A stretch of 8,440 bases of DNA. Source: Limiplasma sp045540635 (lineage in GTDB: Bacteria; Bacillota; Clostridia; Christensenellales; Aristaeellaceae). The translations under genes were made by a program, and so were the position numbers. The notes beneath the pieces were generated by a model, which saw only the letters and a list, made by a program, of their open reading frames with translations, was not told where the DNA came from and ran no database searches. Every line of letters begins with the position of its first letter. Position 1 is the stretch's first letter. The stretch is from contig JAZQHO010000108.1 of assembly GCA_045540635.1 (NCBI GenBank), positions 1 through 8,440 on the forward strand, read 5' to 3'. Shown in pieces: positions 1 through 5,879 of the stretch.

Positions 1-89
1 TTGGGCCGCTGGGGGCCGATGACGGTATTGCCTTCGTTGTCTACGCCGTAGCGCAGGTTGATGTATTGGGTCAGGGCGGGGGTAGGCAT
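1..89 (-). CDS. 5' end of an unrecognised leftward gene (partial)
   Basis: Only the first 29 complete codons are in the window; the gene continues past the left edge. The peptide begins MPTPALTQYINLRYGV and continues DNEGNTVIGPQRP. The start is well supported: a perfect GGAGGT (98-103 on the reverse strand) lies 8 bases before the ATG at 87-89. No signal peptide or membrane segment is visible in this stretch, which is polar and proline-containing. I do not recognise the family and too little is visible to assign a function. It is divergent from nothing nearby: the next gene to the right ends at 400 and also runs leftward, separated from this one by a strong terminator, so this gene has its own transcript. 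Confidence 0.7.
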   Translation of the reverse strand, partial: MPTPALTQYINLRYGVDNEGNTVIGPQRP

Positions 90-240
90 GTGGGGGTACC
101 TCCTGTGGGGGGGTGGTGTGATGTTTTGCGGTGTGTGTTTGGGTGGTGTATTCGGCGGGCGGGGGTGGGAATCCTGCTGGGTGAGGTGCGTTATGGGATG
201 AACGCACAGAAGATGCATGGATTTCAAAATGCCGTTTTTT
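90..240 (-). other. C-rich leader/upstream region of the left-edge gene
   Basis: No gene is supported here. The forward strand is strikingly G-rich and C-poor, with runs of 5 Gs at 92-96, 7 Gs at 107-113 and a GGCGGGCGGGGGTGGG block at 154-169. The leftward transcript would therefore have a C/A-rich, probably unstructured leader. An isolated GCACAGAAG at 204-212 matches the half-site found in the repeats at 257-265 and 5779-5787. I could not find a convincing -35/-10 pair for the leftward gene. Confidence 0.45.
98..103 (-). promoter_or_regulatory. Strong ribosome binding site of the left-edge gene
   Basis: Reverse strand reads GGAGGT, 8 bases before the ATG. It is what fixes the start of the partial gene at the left edge. 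Confidence 0.75.
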
Positions 241-301
241 ACCTCTGCGCAGATCACACAGAAGTATGTGGTTTCGCATCCTTGCATGTGCATTCTTTTT
301 C
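241..301 (+). repeat. Copy A of a dispersed ~61-bp repeat with inverted-repeat core
   Basis: This stretch aligns with 5763-5823 in the same orientation: 52 of 60 paired bases are identical, with two single-base indels (counted by eye). It contains a 9-7-9 inverted repeat (241-249 and 257-265, two mismatches), and then the shared string TTTCGCATCCTTGCATG (272-288). At its right end TTGCAT (282-287), 16 bases and TATAAC (304-309) could form a rightward promoter, although no gene lies downstream before the terminator at 334-373. Function unknown; regulatory module or remnant of a small mobile element are both possible. Confidence 0.7.
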
Positions 302-333
302 TGTATAACATCATTCCTTTTGAAAGCCATCCA

Positions 334-373
334 AAAACAGGAGCCACCGGAATACATCCGTGGCTCCTGTTTT
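334..373 (-). terminator. Bidirectional intrinsic terminator after the DUF4143-type ATPase gene
   Basis: A perfect 14-bp stem pairs AAAACAGGAGCCAC (334-347) with its complement at 360-373, around a 12-base loop. Read leftward, it follows the ATPase stop at 400 and ends in a run of Ts; read rightward it also ends in TTTT. It isolates the ATPase transcript from the left-edge gene and would stop any rightward transcript starting in repeat copy A. Confidence 0.9.
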
Positions 374-399
374 GCACAGTATTCATTGTTTTGTACGCA

Positions 400-1764
400 T
401 CATTCTTGATCCTGCAAGCTGTACTTTCCTCGTTTCAAGAATTCTCTCAATAAAAACGCACAGAAATACGGGAAAGTCATTATATTGTCGCTATATCCAA
501 CGTTCCCGCCGGTGAGCTTGATCCCGCACTGTATGTCGGGATAACTGCCGCTTGAAATCAGCGTTCGCAGTGTTTTGGCGGTTCCGCGTGTAGCCTTCAC
601 TTCTACGGGTAACAACTGGCCTGCAGTTCTGACAAAGAAATCTTCTTCCAGGGTCGAATCGTCTTTTTTGTAATAGAAAAGCGAATAGCCACTCTTCACA
701 AAGGCTTCAGCTACCATGTTTTCGTAAAGCGCACCCTTATACACATTCAGATTCTTGTTAGCCCGTAAATCATCCTGTGCTTCTTCATCCAACATGGCAA
801 CAAACAAACCTGTGTCAAAAAAGTATAGCTTGAACTTGCTGTCATCGTAATTGCCCTTGAGGGGAAGCTCCGGAGAATGCAGGCAATAACAGATCTGAAC
901 AATCCCGGCATCCCTGAGCCATTCAATGCAACCACGATAGTCTTTGAACCGCGCTCCGTGGGCCACCTTTGATATCTGGAACTTCTTATTGTCTTTGGCA
1001 AGCTGATTGGGGATTTGTTCAAATACATTGATGATGCGGGTCTGATCCACTCCATCAGCGTATTTCCGGATATCTTCCTTATAATCTTCAAGCAACTGCC
1101 GCTGAATTTCCAACGAGCCTTCGAAGGTGCCTTTTTCAATGTACTGACGAACAACCGCGGGCATTCCTCCGAGAATACAGTAATCCAGAAAGAGGCCGCT
1201 ATAGACGTTCATTTCAAGCTGATTAAAGGGCTGAAAGCTCTCCATATGCCGAAGCATATCCTGAATGGTGTCCTCCCCATAGCCTTTTGCCCACAGGAAT
1301 TCTTCAAAATCCAACGAGCTCATGGTATAGTCGGTTTTATAGCCTACGCTGTTGCTCTCAATCTGCCGATAGTTGATTCCCAGCAGAGATCCGCTGCAAA
1401 TCACATCGAAGCGGCCATCTATCTTGAAAAACTTGAGACTTGTCGCAATTTGTGAGAACACTTGAATCTCATCAAAAAAGAGAACCGTATTGCCGGTTTC
1501 AAACCTCTTGGTTGGATCGATCCGAGAGATATTCTTAATGATATCCTCTGCGCTGTAGCCATCTTCAAGAATCATTTTATACTTTGGTTCTTCAACAAAG
1601 TTAATGTAAATCACGCTCTGATAATTCGCTTTGGCAAAGCGGAGCAGTGATTCTGTTTTGCCAACCTGACGCGGGCCTTTCACGATCAGCGGCTTCCGGT
1701 CATCATCTTCTTTCCACAATTGAAGAAACCGGTCGATTTTTCTCCGCAAATACAATTCTGCCAT
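400..1764 (-). CDS. AAA+ ATPase, AAA_14/DUF4143 type with PD-(D/E)XK-like C-terminus
   Basis: The 454-residue protein has a P-loop GPRQVGKT (residues 30-37), a Walker B strand VLFFDE (94-99) and a sensor-like SGS (124-126), the usual N-terminal ATPase order of the AAA_14 family. The C-terminal part has the DUF4143 signature pattern GALYEN (344-349) and LEED...PVEVKA (residues 372-391), with acidic E373/E374/D375 and E388-x-K390 placed as in PD-(D/E)XK nuclease folds. Such ATPases are widespread in anaerobes and archaea, often in multiple copies; their biological role is poorly known, so DNA cleavage is not claimed. The start at 1764 rather than an upstream in-frame ATG (1863) is chosen because AAGGGGTG lies just before it and a consensus promoter lies at 1792-1820, inside the longer frame. 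It is a single-gene transcript ended by the hairpin at 334-373. Length is typical and no frameshift is seen. Confidence 0.9.
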   Translation of the reverse strand: MAELYLRRKIDRFLQLWKEDDDRKPLIVKGPRQVGKTESLLRFAKANYQSVIYINFVEEPKYKMILEDGYSAEDIIKNISRIDPTKRFETGNTVLFFDEIQVFSQIATSLKFFKIDGRFDVICSGSLLGINYRQIESNSVGYKTDYTMSSLDFEEFLWAKGYGEDTIQDMLRHMESFQPFNQLEMNVYSGLFLDYCILGGMPAVVRQYIEKGTFEGSLEIQRQLLEDYKEDIRKYADGVDQTRIINVFEQIPNQLAKDNKKFQISKVAHGARFKDYRGCIEWLRDAGIVQICYCLHSPELPLKGNYDDSKFKLYFFDTGLFVAMLDEEAQDDLRANKNLNVYKGALYENMVAEAFVKSGYSLFYYKKDDSTLEEDFFVRTAGQLLPVEVKATRGTAKTLRTLISSGSYPDIQCGIKLTGGNVGYSDNIMTFPYFCAFLLREFLKRGKYSLQDQE

Positions 1765-1791
1765 AATATTCACCCCTTTCTTACCGCTTCG

Positions 1792-1820
1792 ATTATACAA
1801 AAGATGAGGGAGTTTTTCAA
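1792..1820 (-). promoter_or_regulatory. Consensus sigma-A promoter of the leftward ATPase
   Basis: The reverse strand reads TTGAAA (1815-1820), 17 bases, TATAAT (1792-1797). Predicted initiation near 1785 gives a leader of about 20 bases to the ATG at 1764, with AAGGGGTG as ribosome site. The -10 is perfect and the -35 has one important mismatch group only, so this should be a strong, vegetative promoter. It also rules out the longer upstream start. Confidence 0.85.
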
Positions 1821-1855
1821 CGTCAATCACAAAAAATGAGCGACTTTTTTTGTCG

Positions 1856-1865
1856 AAATGCATTT
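1856..1865. promoter_or_regulatory. Perfect 10-bp palindrome in the divergent intergenic region
   Basis: AAATGCATTT is perfectly palindromic, flanked by TCG on the left and TTTTCGA on the right, giving an imperfect longer dyad. It lies about 36 bases upstream of the leftward -35 and between two divergent transcripts, a common place for an operator. A 4-bp CGAC/GTCG hairpin around seven Ts (1841-1855) sits beside it. The binding protein, if any, is unknown. Confidence 0.3.
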
Positions 1866-1947
1866 TTTCGATGGCGAATTGGTTTTAATAGTCAGTCGAT
1901 CAGCGGGTATACAAAACGTTGCTTATATCAATTCAGCTTTGCTTTCT

Positions 1948-1972
1948 ATCTGCTCTGGTGGCGAAGACAGAT
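1948..1972 (+). other. Hairpin in the leader of the redox operon
   Basis: ATCTG (1948-1952) pairs with CAGAT (1968-1972) and TCT (1954-1956) with AGA (1965-1967), with one bulged C and the loop GGTGGCGA. It precedes the terminator-like hairpin at 1994-2019. The arrangement resembles a leader with a sensing or pausing hairpin followed by a terminator, but it does not match the T-box or any riboswitch I recognise. Confidence 0.35.
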
Positions 1973-1993
1973 GGGCGGTTGATCGAATAACGC

Positions 1994-2019
1994 AAGTAGC
2001 GGTTCGCCGCTCTTTTTTT
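1994..2019 (+). terminator. Terminator-like UUCG hairpin in the 5' leader of the redox operon
   Basis: AGCGG (1998-2002) pairs with CCGCT (2007-2011) around a TTCG tetraloop; AAG/CTT (1994-1996 with 2012-2014) extends the stem past one bulged T. Seven consecutive Ts (2013-2019) follow. This is a good factor-independent terminator only 51 bases before the start of the FAD oxidoreductase gene. No upstream gene needs it, so either it attenuates the operon or it ends a short independent RNA. I found no convincing promoter between it and the gene. Confidence 0.6.
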
Positions 2020-2059
2020 GCGCGCATATTTACCACGCTGCAACACAAGATATTCCCCA

Positions 2060-2065
2060 GAGGTG
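2060..2065 (+). promoter_or_regulatory. Ribosome binding site that fixes the FAD oxidoreductase start
   Basis: GAGGTG lies 5 bases before the ATG at 2071. The same frame is open from 1858, but that upstream stretch contains the leader hairpins and has no ribosome site of this quality, so 2071 is preferred. Confidence 0.75.
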
Positions 2066-2070
2066 AGAAA

Positions 2071-3369
2071 ATGGACGCAATATGGACAAAAACGGTGCAG
2101 ATGCCATCCTTTGAATCCCTGAAAGGGAATCTGAAGACCGATGTGTTGATCATCGGTGGCGGATTGGCAGGACTTTTGTGTGCCTATCGTCTGGCGCAGG
2201 CGGGCATAGATTATACCCTGGTGGAGGCTGATACCCTTTGCAGCGGCATCACCAAGAATACCACAGCCAAGATCATATCCCAGCATGGGCTGATTTATGA
2301 TACGCTGATTCGTCAGTTCGGCACGGAGAAAGCCAGGCTGTATCTGGAAGCCAACCAGAACGCATTGCAACAGTACCGGGACTTGTGCTGGAATATGGAT
2401 TGCGACTTTACAGAACAGGACGCAATAGTGTATGCGCTGGATGACCAGCAGAAGATCGACAAGGAACTGGAAGCCCTGCACAGTCTGGGCTTTGATGCCA
2501 CCTTCGAAAAGGAGCTGCCGTTGCCGTTTCCGGTTGCCGGGGCTGTACGCTTTCCCCGTCAGGCGCAGTTTCATCCGCTGAAATTCATTGCCGGAATCGC
2601 TAAAGGGCTGCGCATCTACGAGCATACCAAGGTGCGCCAGTTGATGCCGGGAAAAGCCATCACAAATGGCGGTACGATCACGGCGAAGAGAATCATCATC
2701 GCTACCCATTTCCCAATGCTGAACAAGCATGGCGGGTATTTCATCAAGCTGTATCAGCACCGTTCCTATGTGCTGGCGTTGAAAAATGCGCCGTCCTTTG
2801 ACGGGATGTATGTGGACGAAAACGAGAAAGGGCTATCCTTCCGGCACTATCAGGATTTGCTGCTCCTTGGCGGCGGCAGCCACCGTAGTGGCAAGACTGG
2901 AGGCAACTGGCGGGAGCTGGAACAATTCGCAAAGCAGTATTACCCCAAGGCGGAGATCGTCGCCCGCTGGGCTACGCAGGACTGCATGAGCCTTGACCAG
3001 GTGCCCTACATCGGGCAGTATGCGAGGAACACACCTGACCTGTTTGTTGCCACCGGCTTCAACAAATGGGGCATGACCTCCGCTATGGTGGCGGCGGACA
3101 TTCTGACCGATCTGGTACAGGGCAAGCAAAATCCTTATGCCAGCGTGTTTGACCCATCCCGGAGCATACTGCATCCCCAGCTGTTTCTGAACGCAGCCGA
3201 AACGACCCTTAACCTGCTGACACCAACCGTCCCCCGCTGCCCCCACATGGGCTGTGCCCTCAAATACAACAAGGCCGAGCACACTTGGGATTGTCCCTGC
3301 CACGGCTCCCGCTTTTCTGAGGACGGTACCCTCATCGACAACCCCGCAACCGATGACAAAAGGATGTGA
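2071..3369 (+). CDS. FAD-dependent oxidoreductase with C-terminal Rieske [2Fe-2S] domain
   Basis: The 432-residue protein starts with a dinucleotide-binding fold: GGGLAG at residues 29-34 and the ribose-binding acidic residue E52 at the end of the second strand, as in the DAO/glycine-oxidase-like flavoproteins. The motif GFNKWGMTSAMVAA (329-342) is characteristic of the YhfW-like subgroup. The last 43 residues carry a Rieske motif: CPHMGC (390-395) and CPCHGS (408-413), giving cluster ligands C390, H392, C408 and H411, and C395/C410 placed like the disulfide pair of bc1-type Rieske proteins. No signal peptide is seen, so it is probably cytoplasmic. Electron transfer between flavin and cluster is expected; the substrate is unknown. 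At 432 residues it is shorter than the roughly 500 I recall for this group, because the Rieske part lacks most of its leading strands. It is the first gene of an operon with the thioredoxin-like protein 4 bases downstream. Confidence 0.88.
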   Translation: MDAIWTKTVQMPSFESLKGNLKTDVLIIGGGLAGLLCAYRLAQAGIDYTLVEADTLCSGITKNTTAKIISQHGLIYDTLIRQFGTEKARLYLEANQNALQQYRDLCWNMDCDFTEQDAIVYALDDQQKIDKELEALHSLGFDATFEKELPLPFPVAGAVRFPRQAQFHPLKFIAGIAKGLRIYEHTKVRQLMPGKAITNGGTITAKRIIIATHFPMLNKHGGYFIKLYQHRSYVLALKNAPSFDGMYVDENEKGLSFRHYQDLLLLGGGSHRSGKTGGNWRELEQFAKQYYPKAEIVARWATQDCMSLDQVPYIGQYARNTPDLFVATGFNKWGMTSAMVAADILTDLVQGKQNPYASVFDPSRSILHPQLFLNAAETTLNLLTPTVPRCPHMGCALKYNKAEHTWDCPCHGSRFSEDGTLIDNPATDDKRM

Positions 3370-3373
3370 AACC

Positions 3374-5335
3374 ATGCCCAATCGTTTGCAGCACGAATCC
3401 AGCCCGTATCTGCTCCAGCACGCCCACAACCCGGTGGATTGGTATCCCTGGGGCGAGGAAGCCTTCCGCAAGGCAAAAGCCGAGGACAAGCCGGTGTTTC
3501 TTAGCATCGGGTACAGCACCTGTCACTGGTGCCATGTAATGGCTCATGAGAGCTTTGAAAACGAAAAGACCGCCGCCATTCTGAACCGCAACTTCGTATC
3601 CATCAAGGTGGACAAGGAGGAGCGCCCGGATGTAGACAGCATTTACATGACGTTCTGTCAGGCGTTCACCGGCAGCGGCGGCTGGCCTACCAGCATCTTC
3701 ATGACGCCGGATCAGAAGCCGTTTTTCGCCGGTACCTACTTCCCGCCATCCACTCGTGGTCGGATGATCGGATTCCCGGAGCTGCTGGAAGTGATCCATG
3801 AGCGATGGGAAAGTGACCGCAAAGAATTGCTGGATCAGGCGGATGATCTGATCAGCCATCTGCAAAAGGAGGAAAGAGCGGAATTTGCGCAGCCGGATGA
3901 TCTGATGGAATCCGCCATTCAGGTATACAAGCGCATCTACGATAGCAAAAATGGCGGCTTTGGCTCTGCACCCAAGTTTCCCACGCCCCATAATCTGCTG
4001 TTCCTGATGACCTATTATGAGCGGTATGGGGATGAAGAGTGCCTGCACATGGCAGAACACACCTTGAGGCAGATGTACCGGGGCGGTTTGTTCGACCATA
4101 TCGGTTTTGGCTTTTGCCGGTACTCCACAGATGAACGGTATCTGGCACCACATTTTGAAAAGATGCTGTACGATAATGCGCTGCTGATGATGGCGTATTG
4201 TCAGGTGTACGCTATCACGAAAAAACCGCTGTATCTGGATATTGCGGAGAAAACGGCGGCGTATATCCTCCGGGAGATGACAGCGCCGGAAGGCGGCTTT
4301 TACAGCGCACAGGATGCGGACAGCGAAGGCGAAGAGGGCAAGTATTATCTGTTTACGCCAGAGGAAATCCAGCGGGTACTGGGCAAGCGGGATGGAAAGC
4401 GGTTTTGTCAGCATTTCGATATCACGCCTTCCGGCAATTTTGAGGGAAAGAGCATCCCCAACCTGCTGGGGAGCGACCCGGAGGACAAATCTTTTGCGGG
4501 ATTCTTAGAGCCGCTGTACGCATACCGAAAGGAGCGCCATTCCCTGCATCTGGATGACAAGATCCTGACCGGCTGGAATGCCTTGATGATTGCAGCCCTG
4601 TGTCGGTTGTATCAGGTGAGCGGAAACGCGGATTATCTGGAAGCAGCCAAGCGGGCTGATCGTTTTCTGGCAGAGAACCTAATGGAGGGTGATGCGTTGT
4701 ATGTGAGCTACCGCAAAGGCAAGCGTGGCGTGAAGGGCTTTCTGGACGATTATGCGACGTATCTGTTTGCGCAGCTGGCCCTGTATGGGGCTACGCTGGA
4801 TAGTAAGTATTTGGAACGAGCGGAACGCCTGTGCCAAGAGGCAAACCGGCAGTTCAGGGACGAGAACGGCGGCTATTTCCTCTACGGTGCTGATAATGAA
4901 TCGCTGATCCTGCGCCCCAAAGAAGCCTACGATGGAGCCATTCCCAGCGGCAACAGCCTGATGGCGTGGAATCTGGTATGGCTGGCACAGCTGACAAGAG
5001 AGGAAGGCTATCAGCAAGAATCCCAGCAGCAGCTGGATTTTCTGGCGCAGGAGGCAGCGCAGTATCCAACGGGGCATGCTATGTTCTTACTTGCGCAGTT
5101 GAACCATGAATGCCCTCCCACCAAGGTGGTTGTGGTGTTGGCAAAGGGAGCAAACACTTCCAATCTCCCCTTGCAACTGCCCATGGGTGCAGCCATCACC
5201 CTGCTGGAAGAACCCACCGACGATTACTCGCTGAAAAACGGAAAAACCACCTACTACATCTGCCGTGGGCACAGCTGCCTGCCGCCCACAAACGACCCGC
5301 CCGTGTATGATGGCATCAGCAGCAGGAAAAACTAA
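3374..5335 (+). CDS. Thioredoxin-fold DUF255/COG1331 protein (YyaL/SSP411-like)
   Basis: The 653-residue protein matches the COG1331 architecture at full length. An N-terminal thioredoxin-like DUF255 domain (about 1-160) has NPVDWYPWGEEAF (19-31), the redox motif CHWC (50-53), ERPDVDSIYM (83-92) and the cis-proline region GGWPTSIFMTP (102-112). The rest resembles an alpha/alpha-toroid (six-hairpin) domain with GGFGSAPKFP (194-203), FDHIGFGFCRYSTD (240-253), HFEKMLYDNA (260-269), SAQDADSEGEEGKYY (311-325) and DDKILTGWNALM (394-405). Family members are named from human SPATA20 and B. subtilis YyaL; their reaction is not established, and a thiol-disulfide role is inferred from CxxC. No signal peptide is present. 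The start at 3374 is chosen over an earlier in-frame ATG because it begins with the conserved NRLQHESSPYLLQHAHNPV region and has AAAGGATG (3359-3366) overlapping the end of the upstream gene, which implies translational coupling. Confidence 0.92.
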   Translation: MPNRLQHESSPYLLQHAHNPVDWYPWGEEAFRKAKAEDKPVFLSIGYSTCHWCHVMAHESFENEKTAAILNRNFVSIKVDKEERPDVDSIYMTFCQAFTGSGGWPTSIFMTPDQKPFFAGTYFPPSTRGRMIGFPELLEVIHERWESDRKELLDQADDLISHLQKEERAEFAQPDDLMESAIQVYKRIYDSKNGGFGSAPKFPTPHNLLFLMTYYERYGDEECLHMAEHTLRQMYRGGLFDHIGFGFCRYSTDERYLAPHFEKMLYDNALLMMAYCQVYAITKKPLYLDIAEKTAAYILREMTAPEGGFYSAQDADSEGEEGKYYLFTPEEIQRVLGKRDGKRFCQHFDITPSGNFEGKSIPNLLGSDPEDKSFAGFLEPLYAYRKERHSLHLDDKILTGWNALMIAALCRLYQVSGNADYLEAAKRADRFLAENLMEGDALYVSYRKGKRGVKGFLDDYATYLFAQLALYGATLDSKYLERAERLCQEANRQFRDENGGYFLYGADNESLILRPKEAYDGAIPSGNSLMAWNLVWLAQLTREEGYQQESQQQLDFLAQEAAQYPTGHAMFLLAQLNHECPPTKVVVVLAKGANTSNLPLQLPMGAAITLLEEPTDDYSLKNGKTTYYICRGHSCLPPTNDPPVYDGISSRKN

Positions 5336-5351
5336 ATCGGAGGTGATTGAT

Positions 5352-5612
5352 ATGGCAAAACAAGGCATGGCAAGACCCGAAAGCACACATACCAAACCAA
5401 AAAACGAGATGCCGCCTGTGCCGGAGATTCAAGGCAAGGCGAAAAACGGCAAGGAAGAAGCCAATCCGATTATCAGCGGCACATCCGGCCCCGATCAGAA
5501 GGTGTTCCATACGGAGCGGTCTATTTCCAAAGCCTATAAGGAGCTGGACAACGATTTGGCACGGGACAATATGGAGAACGATCTGCCGGATGCGGATTTG
5601 CAGGATCTGTGA
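5352..5612 (+). CDS. Small hydrophilic protein of unknown function (86 aa)
   Basis: This is the third gene of the redox operon, 16 bases after the previous stop, with an excellent GGAGGTG (5339-5345) 6 bases before the ATG. The 86-residue product is highly polar, has no cysteine and no membrane segment. The N-terminal half is basic and rich in Pro, Lys and Gly (for example KPKNEMPPVPEIQGKAKNGK), and the C-terminal half is acidic and probably helical, ending DLPDADLQDL. It looks partly disordered. I do not recognise a named family. Its position suggests co-expression with the flavin/Rieske and thioredoxin-like proteins, so an accessory, partner-binding or stress role is possible but not shown. 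Its strong ribosome site and codon pattern like its neighbours make it a credible gene, not a chance frame. Confidence 0.75.
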   Translation: MAKQGMARPESTHTKPKNEMPPVPEIQGKAKNGKEEANPIISGTSGPDQKVFHTERSISKAYKELDNDLARDNMENDLPDADLQDL

Positions 5613-5650
5613 CGGGTACTTGTTTCAATTGCATATAGGATGAGCATAGC

Positions 5651-5679
5651 AGAGTCATCGGTCACGCCGGTGACTTTTT
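5651..5679 (+). terminator. Intrinsic terminator of the redox operon
   Basis: AGTCATCGG (5653-5661) pairs with CCGGTGACT (5667-5675), one G-U pair included, around a 5-base loop. The T run begins at 5675 and continues as TTTTTCTTTT. It lies 40 bases after the last stop of the operon and before the tnpV upstream region. Confidence 0.85.
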
Positions 5680-5734
5680 CTTTTCAGCAGCTGCATAAGT
5701 CGCTCATACTGCCTTTAACACTTAGCTGGCGCTT

Positions 5735-5790
5735 ACTTCTGTGCACATCGCACACAGGCACGACTTCTGTGCAAATTACACAGAAGTTGT
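5735..5790 (+). repeat. Two tandem 28-bp units with ACTTCTGTGCA half-sites
   Basis: ACTTCTGTGCA occurs at 5735-5745 and again at 5763-5773, exactly 28 bases apart. The first unit continues into a degraded partner (CACACAG, 5751-5757), and the second into a perfect inverted partner (CACAGAAGT, 5779-5787). The perfect dyad is ACTTCTGTG, 7 bases, CACAGAAGT. Phased dyads upstream of a gene look like repressor operators, here in front of tnpV. The outer TGTG/CACA pairs recall CRP/FNR-like sites, but the 7-base spacing differs from theirs. Confidence 0.65.
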
Positions 5791-5823
5791 ACTTTCGCAT
5801 CCTTGCATGCGCCTTTCTTTTTC
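5763..5823 (+). repeat. Copy B of the dispersed ~61-bp repeat, upstream of tnpV
   Basis: This is the same-orientation partner of 241-301. It has the intact 9-7-9 inverted repeat (5763-5771 and 5779-5787), followed by the shared TTTCGCATCCTTGCATG (5793-5809). TTGCAT (5803-5808), 17 bases and TATGGT (5826-5831) are a weak promoter candidate placed about 50 bases before the tnpV ATG. In copy B the nearest gene is downstream of the element; in copy A the nearest rightward gene is absent. Confidence 0.7.
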
Positions 5824-5879
5824 GATATGGTGAAGATGAACAGTAGATATTCTGCTACACACCGGAAAGGAGAATCGAG

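Noticed and set aside
66..308. 80-codon rightward open frame in the left intergenic region
   Set aside because: It runs through the G-rich leader and the repeat, has no ribosome site, and its composition is that of non-coding G-runs.
1765..1863. Longer start for the left ATPase at 1863
   Set aside because: The extension would contain the TTGAAA-N17-TATAAT promoter, and the ATG at 1764 has a good ribosome site.
1900..2020. T-box or known riboswitch in the redox operon leader
   Set aside because: A GGTGG occurs in the first hairpin loop, but no T-box antiterminator consensus or specifier stem could be found.
1858..2070. Extended N-terminus of the FAD oxidoreductase from 1858
   Set aside because: It has no ribosome site, covers the leader terminator hairpin, and adds residues before the normal N-terminus of the family.
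1933..2760. 275-codon open frame antisense to the FAD oxidoreductase
   Set aside because: A shadow frame overlapping the FAD-binding coding region, with no domain or start signal.
3254..3373. Extended N-terminus of the thioredoxin-like protein
   Set aside because: It overlaps the Rieske coding region in another frame, and the conserved family start begins at 3374 with its own ribosome site.
3332..4414. 360-codon open frame antisense to the thioredoxin-like gene
   Set aside because: A shadow of a strongly conserved gene; no ribosome site and no recognisable domains.
5735..5823. CRISPR array
   Set aside because: Only two imperfect 28-base units without unique spacers and no cas genes in the window.
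241..5823. Composite transposon with terminal inverted repeats
   Set aside because: The two copies are in direct orientation, are internally dyadic, and no transposase or target-site duplication is visible.
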